Shown in pieces: positions 5,724-11,739 of a stretch of DNA of 15,228 nucleotides (its first letter is position 1; the number at the start of each line of letters is the position of its first letter). Source of the stretch: an uncultured Clostridia bacterium (GTDB lineage Bacteria > Bacillota_A > Clostridia > Oscillospirales > Oscillospiraceae); assembly GCA_946408145.1 (NCBI GenBank), contig CAMJQX010000015.1:1-15228 (forward strand), written 5' to 3'. Below the pieces are notes generated by a model, which searched no databases, was not told where the DNA came from, and saw nothing but the letters and a program-made list of their open reading frames with translations. Both the position numbers and the translations under genes were made by a program.

Positions 5724-7937
5724 TCAGACCGCGCGGCCCGCGTCGTTGCCGCCGCGGATCGCAAGCGCGATGTTGTAGGGATTCGCGCAGTCGCCGACCG
5801 CGTAGGTCTCCGCGACCGAGATGCCGTCAAGCAGCCCGGTGTTCACGAGCATATCCGCCGCGTTCACGATCGAGGTGCAGGGCAGCGCCGTCTCCGTGCC
5901 GGTCTCGGTCACGATGATGGCCTTGCCGTCCTTGACCTCCTTGATGCTCGCCTGGGGCCAGGCGTTGACGCCGAGGGAGTACAGCGCGGAGGTCATCATG
6001 CGCTTGGCGTGCTGAGACTGCTGCATATCCAGATCAGTCGCCGGGCTGGGCGTCACGATGTTGACGCGCTTCTTGTGGACCGTGAGCCAGAGCGCGGTAT
6101 CGAAGGCCTGGGCGTTGGAGCCGTAGACGATCACGTCGTCGCCGAGATCCTTGGAGAACATGAACTCCTCGATGCCGACGATCTTGGCGCCGGCGATGTC
6201 GAGCTCGGGACGCAGGCCGCCGCAGGCGAGGATCACCGCGTCGGGCTTCTCCTGCTCGATCAGCTCCTTCGTGACCTCGGTGCCGGTCACGACCGTCACG
6301 CCGCTGAGCTCCAGCTGGCGGACCAGGTAGTTCTTGAGGTCGCCCAGGTTCTCATGCGGGCCCTTGACCATGCCCGCGAAGTCGAGCATGAAGCCGAGCG
6401 CGCCGCGCTTTTCGTACAGGGTCACGTCGTGGCCGCGCTGGGCCGCGATGCGTGCGGCCTCCATGCCGCCGGGGCCGCCGCCGACGACCATGACCTTCTT
6501 CTTCGTCTCGGCAGGGGGCAGCTCATAGGTCGCGGGCCCGTTCTCACGCATGACGCGCTGGGTCAGGGCGTTGACGCGGCAGTAGCCCTCGCGCGCGTTG
6601 TCGGCGTTGCCGGCGATGTGGCAGTGCAGGCAGCGGGTGCAGGGCGCGATCTCGTCGATCCTGCCCTCGCGCAGCTTGTTGACATACTCCATATCGACGG
6701 TCAGCGGACGGTTCATCATGAAGAAGTCGACCTTGCCGTCCTCGAGCGCCTGCTCGAAGAAGTCGGGGGCGCGGGCGGGATCCATGTAGGTGACGACGCC
6801 GCAGGGGATCGACAGCGCCTCTTTATACTTCGCCGCGACGTTCAGCGCGAGGCCGACGCCGCTCGTGTCACTGACCAGGAGGCCCTGCCAGTGGCGCTTG
6901 AAGTCATACTGCGTGCCGAAGCCGGTCGCGCCCTCGATGCCGTTGAGGATGAAGTACAGGTCGGAGCCGAACTGCGCCACATGGTGGCCGAGCGGTCCGA
7001 GACGCAGGTGCATGCAGTCCGCGCCGGCGGCCTCGAAGAGCTTCGCCATCTCGACGCCTTCTTCCACCGTGGTCACATTGGTGTGCGGCTGGGTGACAGC
7101 CTTGTCGGGGGTGAAGAGGGTCGGGTTGTTGGCGATGTTGTCGTTTTCCTCCAGGCAGTCGATCAGGATCTGCACCACAAAGTCTTCGCCGCATTCGGCC
7201 TTGACCTTTTCGATCCACTCGGTGACGAAGCGGGCGCGGTTTTCAAAGCTTCCGATGCCGTACTCGTCGGTGCGCGTATTGTAGAAGCGGGAGAGGAAGT
7301 GCTCGCCCATGTTGAAGCCGGCGGCGTTCATTTCGATGGCCTTGAAGCCGAGGTCATGGAAGCTCTTGGCAATCGCCACGCCGCGGTCCTGGATGGCGTG
7401 GATGTCGTCGACTGTCATGTCGTTCTCATTCATGCCGAACTGGGCCCACTGATAGCCGAGGCTCGCGCCGTACTTGCCGCACTCCTCGACCAGCTTCTTG
7501 ATGAAGGCGACCGTCTCCGCGGGCATTTCGCTGCCGTCGGCCGGGGGCTCCATCTCGCCGATGCCCTCGACGTAGATCAGCTCCACGCCGCCCTTGGCGA
7601 AGTTCACGTAGTACTGCAGCAGCTCATCGGTGAGACCGGCGAGATAGCAGGCAGAGCCGGCCGCGGACTTGACCATGCGGTGGCTGAGCTCGAGCGGACC
7701 GATCTTCAGCGGGGAGAAGAGGGTCTTCAGCTCCTTGGTGTTGGTGCGGAAGTCCGTGCGCTGGGGGTTGAGGTAGGCGTTGGGGATCAGTTCGTTCGGG
7801 GCGTACTGATCGACGGCGGCGGGGGCCTCTTCGGCCGCAGCCTGGGTGGTGAAGCCGCCCAGCTTGCCCAGCGCCGCAACGCTCAGCGCGCTGGCCGCCG
7901 CGCCCTTGATGAAGTTCCGTCTTGAAATTTCTTTCAT
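5724..7937 (-). CDS. Tat-exported NADH:flavin oxidoreductase (old yellow enzyme/2-enoate reductase type)
   Basis: This 737-residue protein has the three-part layout of 2-enoate and 2,4-dienoyl-CoA reductases (BaiCD/BaiH-like): an FMN TIM barrel (about 70-420), a cluster motif with Cys433, 436, 439 and 453, and an FAD/NAD(P)H domain (GGGPGG at 486-491; GDC near 715-717). SRRNFIKG at 5-12, a hydrophobic stretch and AAA at 33-35 form a Tat signal, so the folded enzyme should act outside the membrane. The barrel keeps FLSRFYNTRTDEYG and FENRARF (214-237). However, the usual H-x-A-H-G-Y active-site strand reads MNAAGFNMGEHF (203-214) and the Q-x-x-H segment reads QWAQFG, so catalytic His positions are replaced. 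The second Rossmann motif is degenerate (GSNAQAF). ATG 7937 follows AAAGGAGA at seven bases. Acceptor unknown; an enoate, steroid or similar unsaturated compound is plausible. Confidence 0.85.
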   Translation of the reverse strand: MKEISRRNFIKGAAASALSVAALGKLGGFTTQAAAEEAPAAVDQYAPNELIPNAYLNPQRTDFRTNTKELKTLFSPLKIGPLELSHRMVKSAAGSACYLAGLTDELLQYYVNFAKGGVELIYVEGIGEMEPPADGSEMPAETVAFIKKLVEECGKYGASLGYQWAQFGMNENDMTVDDIHAIQDRGVAIAKSFHDLGFKAIEMNAAGFNMGEHFLSRFYNTRTDEYGIGSFENRARFVTEWIEKVKAECGEDFVVQILIDCLEENDNIANNPTLFTPDKAVTQPHTNVTTVEEGVEMAKLFEAAGADCMHLRLGPLGHHVAQFGSDLYFILNGIEGATGFGTQYDFKRHWQGLLVSDTSGVGLALNVAAKYKEALSIPCGVVTYMDPARAPDFFEQALEDGKVDFFMMNRPLTVDMEYVNKLREGRIDEIAPCTRCLHCHIAGNADNAREGYCRVNALTQRVMRENGPATYELPPAETKKKVMVVGGGPGGMEAARIAAQRGHDVTLYEKRGALGFMLDFAGMVKGPHENLGDLKNYLVRQLELSGVTVVTGTEVTKELIEQEKPDAVILACGGLRPELDIAGAKIVGIEEFMFSKDLGDDVIVYGSNAQAFDTALWLTVHKKRVNIVTPSPATDLDMQQSQHAKRMMTSALYSLGVNAWPQASIKEVKDGKAIIVTETGTETALPCTSIVNAADMLVNTGLLDGISVAETYAVGDCANPYNIALAIRGGNDAGRAV

Positions 7938-7981
7938 GGATACATCTCCTTTATCCATTTTTTGCCGTTTTGGCTGATTCA

Positions 7982-8010
7982 ACAATAACACCTGCCGGTA
8001 CGAACGTCAA
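7982..8010 (-). promoter_or_regulatory. Promoter of the ene-reductase gene
   Basis: On the minus strand TTGACG (8005-8010) and TATTGT (7982-7987) are 17 bp apart, with an AAAGGAGA ribosome binding site and the ATG at 7937 downstream. It lies in the 85-bp gap after the VWA gene stop, so the ene-reductase probably has its own promoter in addition to any read-through. It also argues against a start at 7991, which would fall inside the promoter. Confidence 0.65.
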
Positions 8011-8022
8011 GAAAAACTGTCT

Positions 8023-9600
8023 TTACACCGCGTAATTCTTTATCTGGTCAATGATCAGCTTTCCGACGGCGTCGGCGAAAGAGGAAAAGTCGCGTATTCT
8101 GACGAAATCCGGCCCGTACACCATCCGCGCGGCGGGCAGGTTTTCATCCTCGCCGGTGAACACGCAGACGACCGAGATCCCCTCCGCGCGCAGGCGGCGC
8201 ACCTCATGCGCGGTGTCTGTGAGCGCCCTGACCGCGTCGTAGCTGAGGCCGACGTCCCGCTCGTCCCTGCGGATCTTGGCGATATCCAGGGGCTTCACGT
8301 CCGAGAGGATGATGAGCATCTTATGTTCATACGGCGACCGGGCCATGAGCTCCCCCACGGCGCGCACGGCGAGCCCGTCCCGGTTGCAGCCCTCGGCATA
8401 GTAGTCGAAGATGCTGCCGTTGTCGGCGGCGGATGTGTAGTCATTGAACAGGCGCAGGACGGTGAAGCCGCTCATTGAGCAGAAGCTCATCACCCGACAG
8501 GGGACACGGCAGCGTGCGAGCGCCTCGGCTATGATATAGGCCTGGGACGAGATCTTCGTCGTGCGGTTGATCTGCGAATGGGAGGCGTCGAGCAGGATGT
8601 CCACGCTCATGTCGCCGGCGTTCAGGTTTTCTGTCCGCCTGAACACCTTCTCGTCGTCCAGAGCCGCCGCTCTCCAGGCGAGGGACGGATCGAGCGCGCC
8701 GGCGTTGGCCTTCACCGGCGCAGGCTGCATGTGCAGCAGGATCGAGTTCATGATCCGCGTGCTGAGACGGGAGATGAGAAGCCGGTTCTGCAGCAGGTTT
8801 TTTTGATAGGCCGCGCGGTTGTCTGCGATCACTTCCGCCTGGCGCTTTCTCTGGTGCATCTCGAAGGTACTGTACACCCCGTGCAGCTCGACGACCTCGC
8901 CCCTCGTGTAAAACAGGTGGGTGAACTTGTGGTTCCCGCTGCACAGCTGCTTTTCCAGCCGGGCGACCTGCGCTGCCGGATAGATCGACCTGCCGAATTT
9001 CGTCTCCATGAAATCGCGCAGCTGAGACTCGTTCATTTTGGTGCTGAGCGTATACTCGCCGTTCCAGCCGGGCACGTCGCCGTGATACAGGCCCTTCTCG
9101 TGGAAGAAGCGCGGGCCGCGCTGCAGGAAGCTGTCGACCGTCATCCTTCTGAGCCGGGGCAGCCGGTATCGGAGACGCATCTTCCCGTCGCCGTACAGTC
9201 CGTAGCGATCAAAGAAGAAGCTTCTGGCGGCCTCCACGATCTCGTCCGTCGTCATGCCGGCGTCGAAGCGCAATTCCGTCTCCGCGGGCGCGGGCCGGAT
9301 CCGCGCGAGCACGGGGCGCTCGCCGAGCTCCGCCCGAAACAGCAGCGGTTCGAGCGCGCTCCAGAATATGTTCTCGTAAAGTGCGGCGTCCCGGTACTTG
9401 TCGAGCATGGAAAACAGCGCTTCCAGCTTCTCATACTCATAACGGCGCCGCGCGGAGCCGAAGATGATGTTCCAGTAGATGTCAGCGCCGCCGCTGCTGT
9501 CATAGGCCTTGAAGTCCGGCGCAAAGGAGTAGTCCCCTGCGCAGTTCCATATGATGTTGTCGGCGCGCCGTTTCTGGAACTCGGTAATACACTGATCCAT
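8023..9600 (-). CDS. VWA-domain protein, MoxR-partner (CobT/NorD/CoxE-like)
   Basis: This 525-residue protein ends in a von Willebrand factor A domain. The MIDAS reads DILLDASHSQ (334-343; D338-x-S340-x-S342). CNRDGLAVR (405-413) carries the N-R-D-G loop common to NorD/CobT-type partners of MoxR ATPases, and LSDVKP (432-437) supplies the last MIDAS Asp. The first 330 residues form a basic, helix-rich region without a recognised catalytic motif. It starts 22 bp after the MoxR-type ATPase gene, with no strong ribosome binding site of its own, which suggests translational coupling. By analogy with NorQ/NorD and CbbQ/CbbO, the pair would remodel or insert metals into a target enzyme; the target is unknown and no obvious oxidase subunit lies next to it. 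The ene-reductase is downstream but separately promoted. No signal peptide. Confidence 0.85.
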   Translation of the reverse strand: MDQCITEFQKRRADNIIWNCAGDYSFAPDFKAYDSSGGADIYWNIIFGSARRRYEYEKLEALFSMLDKYRDAALYENIFWSALEPLLFRAELGERPVLARIRPAPAETELRFDAGMTTDEIVEAARSFFFDRYGLYGDGKMRLRYRLPRLRRMTVDSFLQRGPRFFHEKGLYHGDVPGWNGEYTLSTKMNESQLRDFMETKFGRSIYPAAQVARLEKQLCSGNHKFTHLFYTRGEVVELHGVYSTFEMHQRKRQAEVIADNRAAYQKNLLQNRLLISRLSTRIMNSILLHMQPAPVKANAGALDPSLAWRAAALDDEKVFRRTENLNAGDMSVDILLDASHSQINRTTKISSQAYIIAEALARCRVPCRVMSFCSMSGFTVLRLFNDYTSAADNGSIFDYYAEGCNRDGLAVRAVGELMARSPYEHKMLIILSDVKPLDIAKIRRDERDVGLSYDAVRALTDTAHEVRRLRAEGISVVCVFTGEDENLPAARMVYGPDFVRIRDFSSFADAVGKLIIDQIKNYAV

Positions 9601-9622
9601 AGCAGTAAAGCGAAGCGGAAGC

Positions 9623-10540
9623 TCAGGCAGTGAAGATGTCTTCTTTCCTCAGCTTGCCGTCGATCCGGGCGGAGACGATATCCTCCACCAGCGTCCTCTC
9701 AAACTCGTCGAAGCTCTTGTTGACGATGGCGATGCTCAGCGCCTCGTGCATGGGCAGGCCGTTTTCGACGAGGTTGACCGCCGCGAGCAGGCCGCGCAGG
9801 TCGAGCGCCTTTGTCGAGATCTCGGAGCTCTCGCACTTCCGGCGGATCTCTCCGAACAGGGCCGTGAGCTGGGAAGCGTATTCCGGCTTGAGCGCGGGGT
9901 GCTGCTGCAGCAGGAGCTTTTCCAGATCGGCGCCGGAGATCACCGGCATATTGATGACCATGAAACGGGACGCGAGGGCCTCGTTGAGCTCGCGCGTGCC
10001 CGCATAGCCGTAGTTCATCGTGGCGATGAAGCGCGCCGCGGGGGCGAGACGGATCCTGCTGTAGCCGGGGACGTCGATGATCCTGCGGAAGTCGAGCGTC
10101 GCGTGGAGGACGGCGAGAGATTCGTTCTTGGCCATGTTGATCTCGTCCAGCACGCCGAAGCCTCCGGCCTCGGCGCAGGCGTAGATCGGCCCCTTACGGA
10201 AGGAGACCTCGCCGTTTTTGAAGGTGTCCGTCCCGATGAGGCTTGCCGCGTCGGTGTTCAGATAGAAGGAGATATCCCATTCCGGCCTCGCGAAAGCGGC
10301 GGCAAGGTTCTCCGCCAGGACGTTTTTGCCCGTCGCCTTGGGGCCGACGAGAAGCAGGTTTTCCCCGGAAAGGATGGCCGTGATCGCAAGCTCCCAGATC
10401 TCCCTGCCGTAGTATTTGAACTTCGGCTCGGGGATCCTGAGCACATCGCCCTCGGCGGCGGGATAGGCGCTCCGGTACTGCTCGATGCGGGCGATAAGCT
10501 GCCCGTCAATGCCTTCCTGTCTCAAAAAATCAAGCATCAC
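9623..10540 (-). CDS. MoxR-type AAA+ ATPase (NorQ/CbbQ-like)
   Basis: This protein of about 304-305 residues has AAA+ motifs in order: Walker A GPKATGKN (66-73), Walker B FGVLDEINMA (128-137; Asp132, Glu133), sensor-1 ATMNYGYAGTRELNEALASR (173-192; Asn176) and candidate arginine finger Arg192. The RKGPIYAC segment (115-122) is the MoxR-like pore/insert region. The residue after the Walker A Lys is Asn where Ser or Thr normally co-ordinates magnesium; the core is otherwise intact. It is directly upstream of the VWA gene, the usual MoxR arrangement in which ATPase and MIDAS adaptor act on a third protein. The start may be GTG 10540 or ATG 10537; ATG is my preference. A purine-rich GAAAGAGAG lies 7-10 bases upstream. 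Expression may be under a MerR-type promoter. Confidence 0.88.
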   Translation of the reverse strand: MMLDFLRQEGIDGQLIARIEQYRSAYPAAEGDVLRIPEPKFKYYGREIWELAITAILSGENLLLVGPKATGKNVLAENLAAAFARPEWDISFYLNTDAASLIGTDTFKNGEVSFRKGPIYACAEAGGFGVLDEINMAKNESLAVLHATLDFRRIIDVPGYSRIRLAPAARFIATMNYGYAGTRELNEALASRFMVINMPVISGADLEKLLLQQHPALKPEYASQLTALFGEIRRKCESSEISTKALDLRGLLAAVNLVENGLPMHEALSIAIVNKSFDEFERTLVEDIVSARIDGKLRKEDIFTA

Positions 10541-10558
10541 ATCAAATCTCTCTTTCTT

Positions 10559-10678
10559 TCAAATCTTCACCGGCCTGCAGTTTCCGGCGCCGAGGCCGAT
10601 CTCTTCCGCGTGCACCGGGCCGGCAGCCGCCGCATGATTCTTTTCCTCACGACTGTCCCGGCTGCGGTGTTTCGCCAT
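10559..10678 (-). CDS. Possible 39-codon leader ORF
   Basis: On the minus strand an ATG at 10678 opens a 39-codon frame ending in TGA at 10559-10561, just before the ATPase ribosome binding site. The peptide begins MAKHRSRDSREEKNHAAAAG and ends NCRPVKI. It is charged, with no recognised domain. The ATG falls only about 3-5 bases after the expected transcription start of the promoter at 10688-10718, so it would be translated leaderless; no ribosome binding site is possible. It could be a regulatory leader peptide, a small protein, or chance. I report it because of its exact placement, with low confidence. Confidence 0.25.
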   Translation of the reverse strand: MAKHRSRDSREEKNHAAAAGPVHAEEIGLGAGNCRPVKI

Positions 10679-10687
10679 GATAGTACC

Positions 10688-10718
10688 ATTATAGCGCTTA
10701 AACTTGTTTTTAAGTCAA
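10688..10718 (-). promoter_or_regulatory. Promoter of the MoxR-VWA operon with 19-bp spacer and dyad
   Basis: On the minus strand TTGACT (10713-10718) and a perfect TATAAT (10688-10693) are separated by 19 bp instead of the optimal 17. The spacer contains the inverted repeat CTTAAA (10697-10702)/TTTAAG (10709-10714) with a 6-base centre. A long spacer with a dyad between -35 and -10 is the hallmark of promoters activated by MerR-family regulators. No MerR-type gene lies in this window. Confidence 0.55.
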
Positions 10719-10837
10719 GAACATTTTTGCGCCGCCGCGTCTTTTGCCGATCCGGCGTGTATCGGTGCCGAGGCTGCCTGCTCCCGTTTGAAAAGCAGAT
10801 GCCGCTTTTCACCGCCGCCGGGCTTGAATGTACAAGC
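10719..10837. other. Non-coding gap upstream of the MoxR operon promoter
   Basis: Between the operon promoter and the HU terminator I see no credible gene, repeat or hairpin. The open frames crossing it are shadows in GC-rich DNA. Confidence 0.5.
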
Positions 10838-10870
10838 AAAAAGGGTATCTCCGAAGAGATACCCTTTTTT
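10838..10870 (-). terminator. HU terminator with UUCG tetraloop
   Basis: GGGTATCTC (10843-10851) pairs with GAGATACCC (10856-10864). Read on the minus strand, the loop is TTCG closed by a C-G pair, the exceptionally stable cUUCGg tetraloop. The stem is preceded by six A's and followed by TTTTT, the standard intrinsic-terminator layout. It lies 30 bp downstream of the HU stop codon (10901). Confidence 0.92.
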
Positions 10871-10900
10871 CGATGATCGGTTTTCCGTGCGGGACGCAGT

Positions 10901-11173
10901 TTAGTTGACCTTGTCCTTGAAAGCCTTCGCAGCTTTGAAGACGGGCGTGTTGCTGGCCTTGATCTTGATGGTCTTGCCGGTCGCGGGGTTGCGGCCCTTG
11001 CGGGCTTCACGATGCCTGCAGGTGAAGTTGCCGAAGCCGAAGAGGGAGACGGGCTCGCGGGCGGCGAGGGAGTCCATGATGCCGTTGAAAACGCTGTTCA
11101 CGACGGCAGTAGCCTGCTTCAGGGTCAGCTCATTCTCTTCAGCGACTTTTTTGATCAGTTCGGTTTTGTTCAT
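10901..11173 (-). CDS. hup: HU family DNA-binding protein
   Basis: This 90-residue protein resembles bacterial HU, the nucleoid-associated protein that binds and bends DNA as a dimer. MNKTELIKKVAEE and the helix through residue 38 form the dimerisation body. PVSLFGFGNF (41-50) and RKGRNPATGKTIKIKA (58-73) are the family signature, with the Arg-Asn-Pro at the tip of the DNA-clasping arm. The C-terminal helix ends FKDKVN. The ATG at 11173 follows AAGGAG at the proper distance; the longer reading from 11233 would run back into the promoter. It is a single-gene unit with its own consensus promoter and terminator, as expected for a highly expressed nucleoid protein. Substitution of a Cys and His in TCRHREA is mildly uncommon. 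Confidence 0.96.
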   Translation of the reverse strand: MNKTELIKKVAEENELTLKQATAVVNSVFNGIMDSLAAREPVSLFGFGNFTCRHREARKGRNPATGKTIKIKASNTPVFKAAKAFKDKVN

Positions 11174-11216
11174 TTTAAAAGCTCCTTTGTGTATATTTTT
11201 GGGCTTCTGTGATTTT

Positions 11217-11245
11217 ATTATAGCAGATAACATGCCGGGTGTAAA
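11217..11245 (-). promoter_or_regulatory. hup: Promoter of the HU gene
   Basis: On the minus strand TTTACA (11240-11245) and a perfect TATAAT (11217-11222) are spaced by exactly 17 bp. The start would be near 11210, giving a leader of about 37 bases with AAGGAG before the ATG. This is one of the best promoters in the window. Confidence 0.85.
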
Positions 11246-11323
11246 GGTTAGAGCCAGGATTTTCCTTCAAAAAACAGGATTTTTTACCCGTTTTTCAGCC
11301 CTCCTCCGTCATACAGTCGTTAT

Positions 11324-11396
11324 CAGGACGGCGCGGCATGGCCCGGAACACGCCGCATCCAAACAACGGCTGCGTAATGTCATAGATCAAGGCCTT
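11324..11396 (-). pseudogene. Decayed N-terminus of a cyclase (kynurenine formamidase-like) gene
   Basis: On the minus strand the frame reads ALIYDITQPLFGCGVF, closely matching the start of cyclase-family (PF04199) hydrolases, typically -YDI-(S/T)-x-x-L-F-x-x-V-(F/Y)-PGD. Right after GVF the expected PG is missing. Adding one base after TTC restores P-G-H-A-A-P-S before two stop codons. The rest of the gene is absent; the HU promoter follows at once. An unbroken 74-codon frame (11519-11295) runs through it, but the part upstream does not look coding. I read this as a truncated, frameshifted relic. The match rests on about 20 residues, so chance resemblance is possible. Confidence 0.35.
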
Positions 11397-11600
11397 GGTC
11401 TCCCGCTCCTTCCCTCTGCGTCCGGAAACCTTCCTGCGGCAAAAGAATACCACGAAGATAAGCTCCCGCAAGCGGAAGGCCCCGAAGACGCGGCCTGTTT
11501 GCGCGTATGCGCTCTGCATCCCGATCTGTCCAAAAGCGTTTACGGGACTCTGCTGCGTACAGTTTCCCGGAGCCGGCTTTTTTTATATTTATACAAGCTA
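11397..11600. other. Gene-free stretch upstream of the large surface protein
   Basis: Apart from the suspected pseudogene on its left, I see no gene, repeat or terminator with a strong stem. A G/C run CCGGAGCCGG followed by T's (about 11566-11583) cannot make a good hairpin. The region ends in the promoter of the large plus-strand gene. Confidence 0.5.
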
Positions 11601-11639
11601 TTGACTTGAAGCTTTCGACAGAATATGCTAAAGTATAAT
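11601..11639 (+). promoter_or_regulatory. Promoter region of the FecR/MBG surface gene
   Basis: TTGACT (11601-11606) and TATGCT (11624-11629) are exactly 17 bp apart. A second, perfect TATAAT lies ten bases downstream (11634-11639), but its own -35 at the right spacing (GCTTTC) is poor. The first pair is likely the working promoter, perhaps with a secondary start. The transcript would have a leader of about 100 bases ending in AAAGGAGG (11728-11735), five bases before the ATG. Confidence 0.65.
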
Positions 11640-11739
11640 ATATAGTGTATGTTCAGGCTGTTATGATCCGAATCCGCCTGTCTGCTGTGGGAAGATCTTT
11701 TCCGATTCCTGCTGCAGTTCCTCACCAAAGGAGGCAATT

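Noticed and set aside
5688..7925. 745-codon plus-strand open frame opposite the ene-reductase
   Set aside because: It is the antisense shadow of a gene with clear Tat, FMN, Fe-S and FAD motifs; its own product is a low-complexity run rich in R, H, D and V with no domain.
8578..10876. 351- and 376-codon plus-strand frames opposite the VWA and MoxR genes
   Set aside because: Antisense shadows; the minus-strand proteins carry MIDAS and Walker motifs.
11295..11519. The 74-codon minus-strand frame taken as an intact gene
   Set aside because: Only a 16-residue stretch in it resembles a known family start; the portion before it lacks any ribosome binding site or coding character, so a relic is more likely.
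11601..11639. TTGACT paired with the perfect TATAAT at 11634-11639
   Set aside because: The spacer would be 27 bp, too long for a sigma-70-type promoter; TATGCT at 17 bp is the better partner.
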